The notes beneath the pieces are model-generated. The model worked only from the letters and a program-made list of their open reading frames with translations. It was not told the DNA's origin and did not search any database. From contig CM042150.1 of NCBI GenBank assembly GCA_023376005.1, positions 76,086,111 to 76,150,110 on the forward strand: a DNA stretch of 64,000 nucleotides, read 5' to 3'. Positions 34,277 through 46,380 of the stretch are shown here, in pieces. Source of the stretch: Doryteuthis pealeii. Taxonomy: Eukaryota > Mollusca > Cephalopoda > Myopsida > Loliginidae. The position numbers were made by a program, and so were the translations under genes. Position 1 is the first letter of the stretch, and every line of letters starts with the position of its first letter.

Positions 34277-34545
34277 CAAATAACTATCCTATATTCACTA
34301 ATGGATCAAAACAGAAATTTTTATGAAGGATGGGATATTATGAAGAAAAAAAGTTAGAATGGTGAGTTCAAAAGAAGATTATAAAGTGATTCTCACTGCA
34401 AAGTCAGTCTCTTCTTGACATTAATCTGATTGACATGTCTGGGTCAAGTTAAACAGTGAAATCATGAAAATATCTGGAAAATATTCTACAAAATTTGCTT
34501 CAGAATTTATGTAATAAAATATCTTATACTTTTGTAAGTCATTAT

Positions 34546-35076
34546 ACTGAGGTGAGTCAAAGGTTTTTACAATATATTGAAAAAAATTGGCAGCTCTGGA
34601 TGCTTTGCCAGGGTTGTAAAGGTGAGGAATCACATTGCACTATGAGATGCTGAGCTCACCTGCTACTCACCTCTATGGCTTGGAATCCATGGTTTTAGAC
34701 ATACCTGACCATACCTGGTTGTCAAGGTTCTTGCAATCAGAGTAAAATTTCTTTAACCATTTGTTTACGGTACGGTGATCAATTGTACTTTCACTTTTCG
34801 AACATCAAATGCCTTTTGCTTCTTCTGCAGTGTTATGGCCAAGTTCAAACATGGAAAGTATAAGTTTCTGAATTAGACTTACATTACACATTCATCTGCA
34901 TGGCTCTCAAATCGCATATGGAATGAAGCAATGCACAATGTGTCAGTGCACCAACTACAATAATACTACCAATCACAGTGGATACCTTCCACGACTTGAA
35001 CTACTATGATTATTTGGTATATGCACTGCAAATGTATCAAAACTACATACATTGCACGATTTTTGACTCACCCTAG
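34546..35076 (-). mobile_element. Mariner deletion derivative with TIRs and TA duplication
   Basis: Terminal inverted repeats CTGAGGTGAGTCAAA (from 34546) and CTAGGGTGAGTCAAA (to 35076), each next to TA (34544-34545, 35077-35078). On the minus strand the interior encodes pieces of a mariner transposase: FELGHNTAEEAKG and a TVNKWLKKFYSDCKNLDNQ segment of the helix-turn-helix region, then, after an internal deletion, ..NPGKASRAANFFQ from near the C-terminus. Frames are broken. Non-autonomous and dead. Confidence 0.85.
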
Positions 35077-35387
35077 TATTTATACCTACAAAGTGCCTAT
35101 AAAAATTATGAGATTATTAATTATACATAGATTGGCAATTCCACTTGGATCAGTGTAGTATCTGTGTGTCTCGTCTAACACAACATTTCAGAGTTAATTT
35201 TAACATACTTTAAAGCATTAGTTGTCTGGTACAATAGATATATATCACTTATTTGCATAGCTCCATAGCTTGTTGAATTAATTTGTTAATTTTAAACATT
35301 TGTTTATTTTAGTATGACAATTTATGGAAAGATAAACAGAGAACATTGTATTCATTGTATGTTCCTATTTATCTGAATGTTTGACAT

Positions 35388-35590
35388 GAGGCTTGATGAT
35401 TAGTATTATCTGCATTATTCGGACTATTGTCCTTATCTTCATTGTTATCTGTACAATGTTTCGGCTGATGTGACCCTCAGCCTTCTTCAGGTATTTCTTG
35501 TCAGTCTTGGGAACCTTCTTTTCGAACTTGGGAACCTTCTTGTTGATAATCGGAGCCATCACAGAACTTTGAACCTAAACCTTTATTCAG
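35388..35590 (-). repeat. SINE S4 fragment, minus half of a head-to-head pair
   Basis: Body and tail of S4 on the minus strand, lacking the head. Its tail has a perfect 6-bp stem (GGCTGA..TCAGCC) between CTGAAGA and GAAA and a stem CATTGT..ACAATG after GAAA. It directly abuts the plus-strand S4 at 35591. Confidence 0.8.
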
Positions 35591-35930
35591 TCCACGGGAC
35601 ACATGGCCTAAGTGGCTAAAGATAGTTCTAAGTGACAGTTATCTCGAGACTGCAGGTTCAATCCTGGTCAAGCGCCGCAGTAACATAGAATAATAATTAA
35701 CACAGCTTAATGCCTCTACTCAGCTATGGTTAGTGGAATGAGAACAGGATACTCCTGTGGACTGAATAAAGGGTTAGGTTCAAAGTTCCGTGATGGCTCC
35801 TGATTATGACAAGAAGGTTCCCAAGTTCGAAAAGAAGGTTCCCGAGTCTGACAAGAAATACCTGAAGAAACAGATAACAATGAAGATGAGGACAATAGTC
35901 TGAATAACACAGATAATACTGTTCCTATTT
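35591..35930 (+). repeat. SINE S4, plus half of a head-to-head pair
   Basis: Full tRNA-like head (box B near 35655-35670), body and tail. The tail has lost about 30 bases between CTGAAGA and the downstream stem, removing the hammerhead-like loop. With 35388-35590 it forms an inverted pair, head inside, tails outside. Confidence 0.8.
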
Positions 35931-35994
35931 ACATTGTCTGTGTAGTTGAAGTTTTTCTTTTGTCTTCTTCCAGTCCTATCAAATACAAATAATT

Positions 35995-36190
35995 CTTAAA
36001 CAGATCTATTTGACCAACAAATGAGATGCTAATAGTACTACCACTCTGGGTTAGAGTAGACCTGATGTAATGGCAAAGAAGGAGTACTCGACACTCCCCA
36101 GATCTCCAGAACTGGAGCCTCATCATCATATGCAGTTTAGTGTCATACCCAAGATGCTCTATCTGGGGTGGGGTCATATGGACAACAGAT
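35995..36190 (+). repeat. Unclassified repeat S5 copy
   Basis: Contains the shared landmarks actccccagatctcc and gaactggagcctca. Related stretches lie at 36955-37075, 39655-40065, 49780-50015, 59690-59830 and 62120-62255. No box A/B pair, no coding potential; family unknown. Confidence 0.6.
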
Positions 36191-36954
36191 ACAGTGAGCA
36201 TATTCTAATATATAAATTAACTTTAATACACAAATACATAATTTTACATTTATTATCCTTTTTAATATATTTATACAACTTTTCTCATGAAATTTCAATT
36301 TAATGCTTAGAATATTAATGTGTTTGATTATAATCATATAGTTATTTTTATTTTATTCATTGAAATAATTTTTAATCAATCTTAATAATATTTTAATATA
36401 ATTATTTTTTCTGTTCATACATTAAATTTGTATATTGATAATGGAATTTTGATTCATTCACTTTTAATTATTCAAATTTATTTTTATTTTTACTTTGAAT
36501 ATTTTTATGAAAATTTCTCTCTTGAAATTTTAATAGAATTATTTTTCGTTCAATTATTTATATTTCAAATAATATATTTTCAATATTTAAAAAGCTATAT
36601 AATCTAATTCTATTTCTTTGAATTTATTCATATTTTACAGAATTAAAATATGTGTATGTTTGCATGCATGCATGTATGAGTGAGATTTCATATATATAGT
36701 TTCATGATTTGACACACACATCAGGATAGGTGTGTATGTTTATGTGTATATGTGTATATCTAGATGTATATATACATCTTTAGGTTTGAAATGTAATCAA
36801 TGCTTATGTTTATGGTTGGTTGTTTGTATTTTACAGTATGTCAACCTGAGAGAGATTTTATGTCAAAGATGTTTTTGTTTTATTCATTCTTGTTGGGCAT
36901 TCAAACTTTTTTTAAAAACTCATTTTTTTAAATATATTTAAAAAAAATAATTTT

Positions 36955-37075
36955 TAATCTATGTAACCCATCGGAGATGGGAGCCTAACATATCCTACTG
37001 CTAGTAGTAATGAAGCTATACTCCACACTCCCGAGCTCCAGAATTGGAACCTCACTACTAAATGCAGTTAACATT
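36955..37075 (+). repeat. Unclassified repeat S5 fragment
   Basis: Short copy with tccacactcccgagctccag and gaattggaacctcac landmarks. It follows an AT-rich stretch. Confidence 0.55.
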
Positions 37076-37389
37076 ATTTTTATGTGTGAAGTAATTCTTC
37101 TATTATAATACACAATTAAAATATCATTTTGTGTCCTTTTTCTAATCATTATTTTAAAGATTTCAAAAGTATTTTTGATTTTTAGCTATTATTAGTATTG
37201 CAATATGAATACAAAGTTGGTTTGTGGCCATTTCATTTATATATTTTTTATAAATCAATTTTAACCTTTTATAAATTATTAATTTCTCAAATAAAATAGA
37301 ATTGTTAAAATAATTAAGATAAAACATGTAATTTCAATTTCATATATTAGTATAGGTGATCTGTCTGGAAAGTATGCAGCCATTTAATA

Positions 37390-37897
37390 CAGGGTGGCTC
37401 ATAATAGACTAACATAAAAAAATTTAATCATTAAGTCTTTAGAGTCATAATCTTGTAGATTGCCTCCATTTTCATAGATACAAAGTTGCATCTTAATTCG
37501 TATGTATGACTTTTTTCAAGATTTCTGTAGTCAATCTTCACATGAATATTATTTTTGTGCTGTAGCAACGTCATTAGCTTATTCAAATATACACACTCCT
37601 TTTAATAATCCTGCAAAAAGAAGTCAAGCAGACAAATCAGGTGAATGGGTTAGGCCATTTGAATACTGAATTTTCTGAAATTATTCTGCCACCAAATATT
37701 TCTTTTTGTTGAAATTATAAACCTCACAGCTAAATAGTAAAATTCTATTATTTTAATTTGTTTTTTCACATTCTAACTTGTCATTTTCAATTTGCTTAGT
37801 CTACTTTATAATATATGAAAAATGATATAGAAATCAACTTAAAAACAAGAAAGTTATGAATTTTTTAAAACGTTTAAGTATTTTGTGGGCCACCCTG
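37390..37897 (-). mobile_element. Second mariner-type deletion derivative with TIRs
   Basis: Ends CAGGGTGGCTCATAA (37390) and, on the minus strand, CAGGGTGGCCCACAA (37897), each next to TA. The minus-strand interior has a W-P-x-P..F..G..K..VYI-like relic of a transposase C-terminus with stops. TIR sequence and relic differ from the 34546 element, so it is another family. Confidence 0.78.
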
Positions 37898-38388
37898 TAT
37901 TAATGGAAAAATAGCCTACCTAGGGTAATGGTTCCTTAGTTAACTTAAAGGTAATACCATTGGGATCTCACATACTTATCTCAACATATTCATCTCTTTT
38001 CAAAACAGTATGAAAGATCCTCTTTTGGGATTATCATCACCTGCCAAATTCGTTCATGACATTCTAACTTTGAAAAAATTCCCAAGTTAAAAGAAGTCAA
38101 ACTTAGAATGTAAGACACTGACATAGTTTAGGGATGCATTTTTTCCATAAAGTGCAGCACAAGATTTGAACAATCTATATGAATACGATGGTCACATAGT
38201 AAAGTGGTTTCTCAATGCTGACTGAGTAACTCTACATGAGAGCATCTGTTCACACATATCCATTAAACAAATAGAAATAACATCTACAGGAAACATAAGT
38301 TAATAAACCTCTAATAAGTGCTACAGATAAAGAGAAACAAAAATAGTAAACATAACAATGACAGTTCTTTCTTTCTTTTGGATGTCCG

Positions 38389-38990
38389 TTGCAGACAACA
38401 TTGACATCACTCCATATCTTCAGTTGTGGACCCTCTGGTGGCTTGTTAGTCCAATTCTGGATTTGCAGATGTGGTCACACACATTGCAGAGGAAATTCCC
38501 ATCTACATTTCGTTGTTCATGATGACAAAGGCGTCGCCACTCTGCAGTCCTATCTATCTCGGTATCTGTCTGTTGGTAGCCAGATTTTCCATGCTTGAAG
38601 GTGTGATGATACATTTCTTCAGCGTTGTTTTAATATGGTCTTTGAACCACTTGGGGGGGGGGGCTCCTGTCCTCTGCGTGCCATCTGTGAATTCACTGTA
38701 AAGTATTTTACAGGGTAGTCTGTTTGCAGGCAAGTGGATGGTGTGACCCAATCATCGCAGTTGCCGTTACAATATGATCGTCTCGATTGGGTCAATGTGT
38801 GTTCTGCTTCTAATGTCTAAGTGAGGGATTTTGTGCCACTACTTTACGCCCAGTATGCGTTGGAGGCAGTTGATATGAAATGCCTCCAGTTTTTTCAGGT
38901 GTCTGTGATATGACACCCACAACTCATTTCCATATAAGAGTATGGATAGGCATGCAGTTTTATATACAGAAATCTTAGTGTTGATGATAG
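38389..38990 (-). pseudogene. LINE ORF2 C-terminal fragment with terminal zinc finger
   Basis: Reading the minus strand with frameshifts gives ACLSILLYGNELWVSYHRHL, then LQRILGVKWWHKIPHLDI, GHTIHLPANRLPCKILY, KDHIKTTLKKCII, and finally CNVCDHICKSRIGLTSHQRVH. This is the post-RT region of a non-LTR retrotransposon ORF2 ending in a C2H2-type finger. Stops and frameshifts separate the pieces (for example around 38554-38614 and near 38750). The G run at 38651-38659 may be a sequencing error site. The element differs from the RTE-like fragment at 7130 and the RLE LINE at 41645. Confidence 0.8.
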
Positions 38991-39120
38991 TACAGAACTG
39001 AAAATTACTTTATTCTGTAATTAAGAGCATTTTAAGATTATTTCTTAAAGAAAAAAAAACCTGCTTGGGCCATTTTGCCATGGTTACAAACATATGCACA
39101 AGCGTATACACACACACACA

Positions 39121-39490
39121 ATCATTATCATCATTATCAGTAGGTCATGCTGACAGCACATATCCCATGACTTTCTCTTGCCACCTGTCCCTATTGGTCA
39201 TCGCCACTGGAAGGACTTCTACACAGCATCCAGAATCTGAGTAGAGCTGATTGATAATAGTTTTTACTGGACGACCCATACATACATAGGTATCCACTGG
39301 AGAACATCACCTCTGAGTTAATTCTCGCTTCTCCAGCAGTTTTGGGCATGTCTTGTCTTATTTGGATACTTTGTGTGATAGGAGGTAGGTGGCCATACAG
39401 CTGCTTTTCTACTTGGACTCTAATTAAACTCTTAGAGAAAAAGCTAGAAGGGAACTACACAAGGATGCTATGAAATGTCTTGAAGCAGAT
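39121..39490 (-). pseudogene. RTE-like LINE 3' end relic with ATC tail
   Basis: Matches in pattern the C-terminal end of the RTE-like family seen at 7130-7816 (for example the LLYG-downstream QLYGHLPP..-like stretch around 39400 and the LCW..RTYI-like segment), then a 3' end running into a GAT/ATC microsatellite relic at 39121-39138. Many stops. The same 3' end occurs at 47925-48220 and 62292-62520. Confidence 0.65.
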
Positions 39491-39654
39491 ACATATGATA
39501 ATGTACAATAGATTTAATCAAGAAAGATAATGAGAATGTTGGTTTGGTTTTACGGCATATCAACCTCAGTGGGTCATTTAATGCCGATCAAGTTTTGAAA
39601 TAAATCAATTCCTAATGGATATACATTTTTTTTATAGATACGTTTTTCTATTTA

Positions 39655-40065
39655 ACCTATAGATGGGACCCTAACAGGTACTACAATTCCGGGTCAGAGT
39701 GGACCAGGGAGCAATGGTGATGAAGGGGTGCTCCACATTCCCCAAACCTCCAAAACTGGAACCTCACCATCAGATAGATTTAAACGTCATTCCCAGTACA
39801 TGTAGCCCCTCAGTCACTGCCTTCTCGCATCCATATGATAAAAAGGGGTTGGGACTTGCCATAAGGGCAATAGGGTTGGGAAATCATATAGGTTCTAGGG
39901 CTTGACATGACAAGTCATGAACTGCTCATCCACCTGGGTTCTATCCTTAAGCATCACGGGTCGCCACCCATGGCCAACAAGGTCCCTTTGGGGGAGTCTT
40001 ACCCCTCTGCACAGGTGCAGTCGGTGCATTCTAACGCCCCAGCCGACAGGGCAGTGAGAATGTTG
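39655..40065 (+). repeat. Unclassified repeat S5, longest copy
   Basis: Begins near gggaccctaacagg and includes the ccccaaacctccaaaactgg landmark, then a GC-richer tail with tacccctctgcaca and ttctaacgcccc strings shared with 49780-50015. A TA/CA tract follows (40073-40137). Confidence 0.6.
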
Positions 40066-40072
40066 GTAATAT

Positions 40073-40137
40073 ATATATATATACACACACACACATATAT
40101 ATATATATCTATGTATATATATATATATATATATGTA
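40073..40137 (+). repeat. Compound TA/CA microsatellite
   Basis: TA repeats interrupted by (AC)n. The short tyrosine/isoleucine frames over it on both strands are artefacts. Confidence 0.95.
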
Positions 40138-40910
40138 CACATTAGATATTTATAAATAGACACCAAAGTCATCATGGTAAATAACCAAGCAATGCTTTCA
40201 TTTGTTACTGAGCACCATGACATCTTGTTGAAATGAAATTGTGACAAGTTGTCATTGATTAATTATATCTTCTGCATGTATAAGTTTCAAAAAGTGTGTG
40301 TTTGATTTACACTTCAATGATGATGACACCCTAGTGCACATGAGAGATGGGACCACTTCTGACATTGGATGAGTTACTGAGTCTCCCAACAACATCCACA
40401 TTTTCAACAACATGGTGCCCAGCAACAAATGAAAGTGATACTCTGCTGACAAAGGTAGACTGCTACTCAATTAATCACTGCACAGACTATCATAGTTCTT
40501 ATCAAAATAAAATTATTCATAAACAGATCCGAACTTCTGTCTATGTATTTTGATGAAAATGTACGTTATCGATTTTATTGTTTTTTCTCATGGATTCTAA
40601 TGCCTTGAATTTACTGATGGTGAAAAAAGTGCTCAATTCGGAGTTTTAGGTGACTTTTGAGGCCTGATAATCGCCCTGAGAGTGGGCAAAAATGGCCAAT
40701 TTTGTGTACAATTAAAGTGCCAAACCAATATGATTTTCTGAGAGAGTTCGATGAGGAGTATCACATAGTAAAATATGATTGAGTTCACTTGAGAATTGGG
40801 GGAGATATGGGGCTTCAAAGGTGCTCTGCATAGGATCCAAGTGTTACTCCCTGGCCTTGGCATTGCAAAAAGTTTCATTATAAGATAAATGTTATTTCAA
40901 ATATATATTT

Positions 40911-41170
40911 ATCAACCCCTCCACACAAGCAGGATAACACAAGGTCAATTTTTGAGCAGAGTTTAACAGGTTTGAATTTTCCCTCTCCTAGACCAGTTGT
41001 CATACCAAGGTTAAAAAGTTCAGACAACCTTACTATTTATCTATAGCTAGAGGGAGAATAGTTGGAAGCATACCTTTCCCAAGGGTAATAGTGCTATTTG
41101 TAATATCCAGGATATTAACTTGTGTTGATATGTCCATATCCTAAGACAATAACCATAACACCATGAGCAC
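40911..41170 (-). repeat. SINE family S3 copy
   Basis: A minus-strand S3 element outside the palindrome. The body is conserved but the head is decayed, and the region around 41100-41160 is rearranged compared with other copies. Confidence 0.7.
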
Positions 41171-41479
41171 CTCCAAAGTTATCTCAAATAATTTATGGAA
41201 CAGAATTTAATTTTCTTTCTTACAACCTACTCACTTAAAAGCTGATGTCTTTAGACATTAAGCATGATGTCAAGTCACATTCTATTAACAGAATATATGT
41301 TGTAATTATTGTTCTTGTAATCCAGTAGACTCTTTGGGGAGCATCAGTCTCCAGCCACACCCTGTCAATGATGGTGCTGTAGTTTCTGCAGTAAGTGATT
41401 TTTTATGGATAGAGTTGCTAGCTTACAAGTTTTGAATTTAGAATTTTTCCTTTTAGATCACTTTGTCTACCTAAAATAC

Positions 41480-41640
41480 TAGAGAGCTTAAATGGCTAAA
41501 CCATGGATGAAAGGAAAAAAGTTGGACTCATGCCTTTCTCAAGGGCATTAGAATGAAGGAAAATGCAAACAATCTCACCTGGGATTTGAACTCAGCTCAA
41601 CAAGTCAATTTTATTACAATTCTGTTACTCCTCTTGCACA
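41480..41640 (-). repeat. SINE S3-like fragment
   Basis: A partial minus-strand copy with the pattern of pre-head, box B-like gatttgaactcag and conserved body strings. It ends immediately before the RLE LINE fragment at 41645. Confidence 0.5.
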
Positions 41641-41644
41641 AGTT

Positions 41645-42110
41645 ATAAAAAAAATTCTTTGAGAGACTTTGATATAAAGACGGATCACCTTATCCCAACC
41701 AGAAAAACAGACATAATATTGATTAACAAAAAAAAAAAAGAGAACTTGTCAACTGGTAGATTTTGCAGTTCCAGCAGATCACAGGGGGAAGGATGAAAGA
41801 AAATGAAAAGATAGACAAATACCTAGACCTTGCAAGAGAATTTGAAAAGCTATGGAATATGAGGGTGAAAGTGATACCAATAATAGTTGGAGCACTAGGA
41901 ATGGTCCCCAAAATCTTAGAAAAAAGACTTGAGGAACTGGAAATCAGAGGAAGAATTGAGTCCATTCAGACAACAGCATTGTTGAAATCAGCTGGAATAC
42001 TCAGGAGAGGTCCTGGAGACCTAAGGAGACTTGTTGTCACTCTAACTCCAGTGAAAGACCATCAGCTAATGCTGGTGTGAAAAACTCATAATAATAATAA
42101 TAATAATAAT
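41645..42110 (+). pseudogene. RLE-type LINE 3' end fragment
   Basis: Encodes, with one frame change near 41740, the endonuclease-like C-terminus: ..LRDFDIKTDHLIPTRKTDI.., then an ENEKIDKYLDLAREFEKLWN stretch and a ..RIESIQTTALLKSAGIL end. The 3' tail is an (ATA)n/(ATAATA)n tract at 42089-42113. It lies directly upstream of a second, longer copy in the same orientation. Confidence 0.82.
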
Positions 42111-43712
42111 AAGAGAACTACTATTTATTATAGCAATGATGCCACTCAATCATATACTTAAAAAATGTACAGGGGGGGGGTACAAATTCACTAACTCACA
42201 AGAAAAGATAAACCACCTTATGTACATGGATGGCATAAAAAAATTTTGCAAAAAATGAAAAAGAATTGGAAACCCTAGTACAAACTATTAGAATATATAG
42301 CCAGATATAGGGATGAAATTCGGAATTGAAAAATGTGCTATGCTAATAATAAAATGGGGTGAAAGAAAATTAATGGACTGCCAAATCAGGACACTATAAA
42401 ATCACTTGATGAAAATGAAAGTTACAAATACTTAGGAATTTTAGAAGTAGACAATATCAAGCAAGCAGAAATGAAAAGAAAAGTTAAAAAAGAATACCTC
42501 AGGAGAACAAGAAAACTCCTAGAAACCAAACTCAACAGCAGAAATCTGATCAAAGGAATTAATACCTGGGCTGTCCCCATTATAAGATACTCTGGGCCAT
42601 TCTTAAAATGGACAAAAGAAGAACTCAGACAGATTAACCAAAGGACTAGAAAATTAATGACCATGCACAAGACTCTACACTCTAGAGACAATAGAGATAG
42701 ACTTTATGTATCAAGAAAGAAAGGGGGAAGAGGTCTTGCCAGCATAGAGGACTGCGTAGAGGCTACAATCCAACAACTCAAAGACTATACAAAAAAGAGC
42801 AAAGACAGATTACTTATGGCAGCCAATAATAGTACATGTAATATATGGACAAACAGAAAAACAACAAAAACTAGAAAACAAAAATGGGAAGAAAAACAAT
42901 TACATGGACAAACGACAAATCGGAGAGGTTGCACATGAAAAAACCTGGACGTGGTTAAGAAAAGGAAACCTTAAAAGAGAAACTGCATCACTAATAATTG
43001 CTGCACAAAATAATGCCATAAGAACAAACTATATAAAAGCAAAAATTGATAAGACCCAACAAAATAGTAAATGTAGACTATGCAGTGACAAAGATGAGAC
43101 TGTAAACCATATACTAAGCGAATGTAGCAAACTAGCACAACAGGAGTACAAAACTAGGCATGACTGGGTTGGAAAGGTGATCCACTGGGAATTATGCAAA
43201 AAATTAAATTTTGACCATACAAGAAAATGGTATATGCATAAACAGAATCTGTTCTTGAGAATGAAATGCATAAAATTCTCTGGGACTTTGAGATAAAAAC
43301 GGATCACCTTATCCTAGCAAGAAGACCAGACCTAGTGTTGATTAACAAAAAAGAAAGAACTTGTCAACTGGTGGATTTTGCAGTTCCAGCAGATCATAGG
43401 GTGAAGATGAAGGAAACGAAAAAAACAGACAAATACCTGAACCTTGCCAGAGAACTGAAGAAGTTATGGAATATGAAAGTCAAAGTGATACCAGTTGTAG
43501 TTGGTGCACTTGGAACGATCCCAAAAAGCTTGGAAAAAAGATTGGAAATCAGAGGAAGAATTGAGACCATCCAGAATACTGCACTACTGCAATCTGCCAG
43601 AATAATCAGAAGAGTCCTGGAGACCTGAGGAGACTTGTCGAGACTTGTCACTCAGACTCCAGTGAAATACTATCAGCGGACGCTGATGTGGAAACTCAAA
43701 AGGAGTGAACAA
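42108..43712 (+). pseudogene. RLE-type LINE ORF fragment with YMDG active site
   Basis: Order of parts: an RT segment (LFIIAMMPLNHILKK.., YKFTNSQEKINHL) with the catalytic box as YMDG (42223-42234) instead of YMDD; then (42471-42938) KRKVKKEYLRRTRKLL, GINTWAVPIIRYSGPF, LYVSRKKGGRGLASIED; a finger CRLCSDKDETVNHILSEC (CX2CX8HX4C, around 43075-43128); and a PD-(D/E)xK-like region (RRPDLVLINKK..CQLVDFAVPADH, around 43320-43395) followed by DKYLNLARELKKLWN and a ..IRRVLET end. Typical of R2/NeSL/HERO-type LINEs with a restriction-like endonuclease. Several frameshifts. Confidence 0.85.
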
Positions 43713-46380
43713 TAAGAGAAAATACTCTATTATTAACATTTGATAGTTATCTTCCTTTAAAAAATTATAATAATCAGGCTGAATGTGAACACAACCCTAC
43801 ATTATTTTCATAAAGTTTAAAATTGGACTTGAAATTAATTTATTCTCTATGTTAGCATTTTGATTTTATTGTACAAAAAATCTTGCTACCAAGGACCATT
43901 TTTTTTTTACTGTGCCATAGTAATATACCCCAAAATTGAATCATTATGATATGGATTATTATACTTGTTAAAATCCTTGTCTATACTGGGCAAGAAGTCA
44001 AAACTCAAATTACAGCTGGTTATAATAACGGCAAAAGTTTCTTCGGAAATGGTAAGTTGTGGTTACCAGCAGAGTAAAATTATACAAAACTACCAGATAT
44101 GTATAAATCTGAAAATTTGGAGGAGGGACATCCTGATGATGTCTTCTGACAATATATTTCTTATAATTTTGTATAGAAATAACTGAAAATTAAATATTAA
44201 ATGTTTTAGATTTTTCTTTTCAGCTATAGAAATAAAATTCACTGGAAAAAGAAAAGGCATATGAACATTAAACACAAAACTTTGAGTTTTTTTTAGACAT
44301 GCTGTAAAAATTTGAAATTAATTGACTTAGAATTGGTCAAGTTATTAGATTATGAAATGACAGCAATTTTTCTGAAACACCCTGTACATCTGTATGCCTA
44401 TATAAGTGTAGAAATATTGAGTTACTTTTAAGTCTTTAGAATTTTGAGCCAGTCATTTTCCCTTAGATGTAACATAGATTCTGTTACTCTTGAAATTGGT
44501 GAATGTCTGTTTTTATTGACTTTCCTTTTTTCATTTATACTAAAGAAAAAGCATAACTCAACCAAAATTACAGAAGATTCGTACATATTTTTATTTTAAA
44601 GAAAATATCAATTCAGTGATTCCATTGGTTAAAAGATAAATTTTGGTTATCAATGTTTGGTCAGACTTTTCTTGAGGTCAAAGTTCATTTAATCAGATGT
44701 GTCTTGGCACTCACTGTCTGGTTTATCAACAAAAGGTGTTTATTCTATTATATCTATTTATTTAAAACAAAAAGTTTTTTTAGGGACATGACAAGATTAT
44801 CTTTCTATTACATGAGTATTCTGTTTTTATCATAACTACTTAAATTATTTAAGGAACCTCTTCCTTATTAAATCAAAAGATTGGAGGCCAAATTTATATT
44901 CCATTACAAGAGTTATTCCATCATTGTAAATTGTTAATCATTTAATTTTTAAAGCACACTAGTATATTAAATAGATCCAGTAGAAAGAATACATTACATT
45001 TTATGATGGAAAACTTTGAGATCTTAAATAAGAAATTACCAACATTATAAGAAGGAAGGAATTAAAAACTAATCAAGCGTAAAAATAATCTGAAATTTGC
45101 TAACATGCTAAATTAATCTTGTCAATTTATTTTCTTGAATTGAATATTTTGTTTACTAATTTATTATATTGCCTTCAAACATAATATTTCATAAAAATAA
45201 TATAAGTCATAGACTTATGAAATAAAAAAAGAAGGAAACCAAAAAAATGTTTAGATAAAAATTGTACATAAATATGAATAATTAAGAATAATTAAAAAAT
45301 AAATAAAATGAAAAAGTTAGAAAAATATAAAATTTTTAAGAGTTAAATTAAGCAAGAAATGAAATAATGTAAACTGAAACCTAGGAGAATATTTACAAAT
45401 AACAAGTTTAGATGAATTAAAAACAGAAAAACAGAAATTGTAATAAAATGTCAAATCATGAATAAAAAAAGAAAAGAAAACAGATATAAAAGGAAAGACA
45501 TAAAATCTTAAAGCTTTTAGCACAGTCATGTCTCAGCGTTTCTCTTATTTCGCTTGTGTGAACTTTCAAATTCCAACATCTTTGAAAGATCAAATATATG
45601 AGGATAAAAAAAATAATCTTGCTGTGAATCTTGAAGAAAAATATTTTATTGAAAAAAGAATAAAAAAAAAGAATATTAGCTTGAGGTGAAATGGAAATAA
45701 ATTCATAAAGAGATTTTAATGAGAAAGTTTTGAAATTTTATATTTTGGAAATAATCTTTCTTTACCTGGAGTGATTCATTTTTTTTAATCAGTCATATTA
45801 GATGAGGATATTTGGTTCAAGTCACATAAATCTACATAAATCTATTTAAAACTTGGACAAATCTTGACTGCCTCATTCTTTCTGAATTGCTTCACACATA
45901 AAAATTCCTGAGAATCTAATATTGCTTTACTTAGATCTATGCATTCATTTCCATGCCTACCTGCCTATCCTTTGAAATATATGGTTTGCAAAGATTTATG
46001 CAAGAGATTTCTCACTCAATGATTCTTCCCATTTGAATAGATCAGTTGAGGTTGGTATTTATCAAATCAAAATTTTTTTTTGGAAAACTAGAGACTGAAT
46101 ACAGAGTATTAAATTTTGAAGTTTAGAATCTTTTGCATGCATCTAATAAAAGTTTTGGTTAAATTTTTTCTTGATTTCAAACACTTTATCTCTTTTGATT
46201 TAATTTTAAAAAATGCATGGAGTATATGAAAATCTGTTTTTATGAGAAATTTAAAGGCTGCCAAAAGTGGCCATTAAGCTTGATGTCAAGTCACTGCCTA
46301 TTTAAAGAATTTATGATTAGTTGAAAAAATAACTTTAACATTGGAGGGAGGGAGGAAAAAGAAAATAAGGATACTATTAA
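43713..46380. other. AT-rich, no gene seen
   Basis: Scattered A/T runs. Near 44385 an acaccctgtaca string may be the last trace of a mariner-type end. Short frames show no family signature. Confidence 0.55.

Larger units (their letters stand above)
2440..34335. repeat. Giant inverted repeat (arms ~16.5 and ~15.4 kb)
   Basis: Bases from about 2440 to 18916 recur as the reverse complement from 18929 to about 34335, with a spacer of about 12 nt (18917-18928). The order of elements is mirrored exactly: solo LTR, SINE, MITE, solo LTR, ADAM-like exon, RTE LINE, block A, SINEs, two more solo LTRs, mariner relic and GAA tract. The arms differ by scattered substitutions and many one-base indels, by microsatellite lengths, by a tandem duplication in one LTR (22315-22465) and by different inserts at 8037-9471 and 28505-28905. 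It could be a real palindrome, two haplotypes joined head to head, or a fold-back read chimera. The mirrored order is seen directly; the cause is inference. Confidence 0.93.

Noticed and set aside
34421..34633. A small host gene on the minus strand
   Set aside because: Part of the frame lies in a mariner derivative (34546-35076) and the rest has no similarity signal.
43029..43307. Minus-strand frames over the RLE LINE
   Set aside because: Shadows; the plus strand carries the finger and endonuclease motifs.
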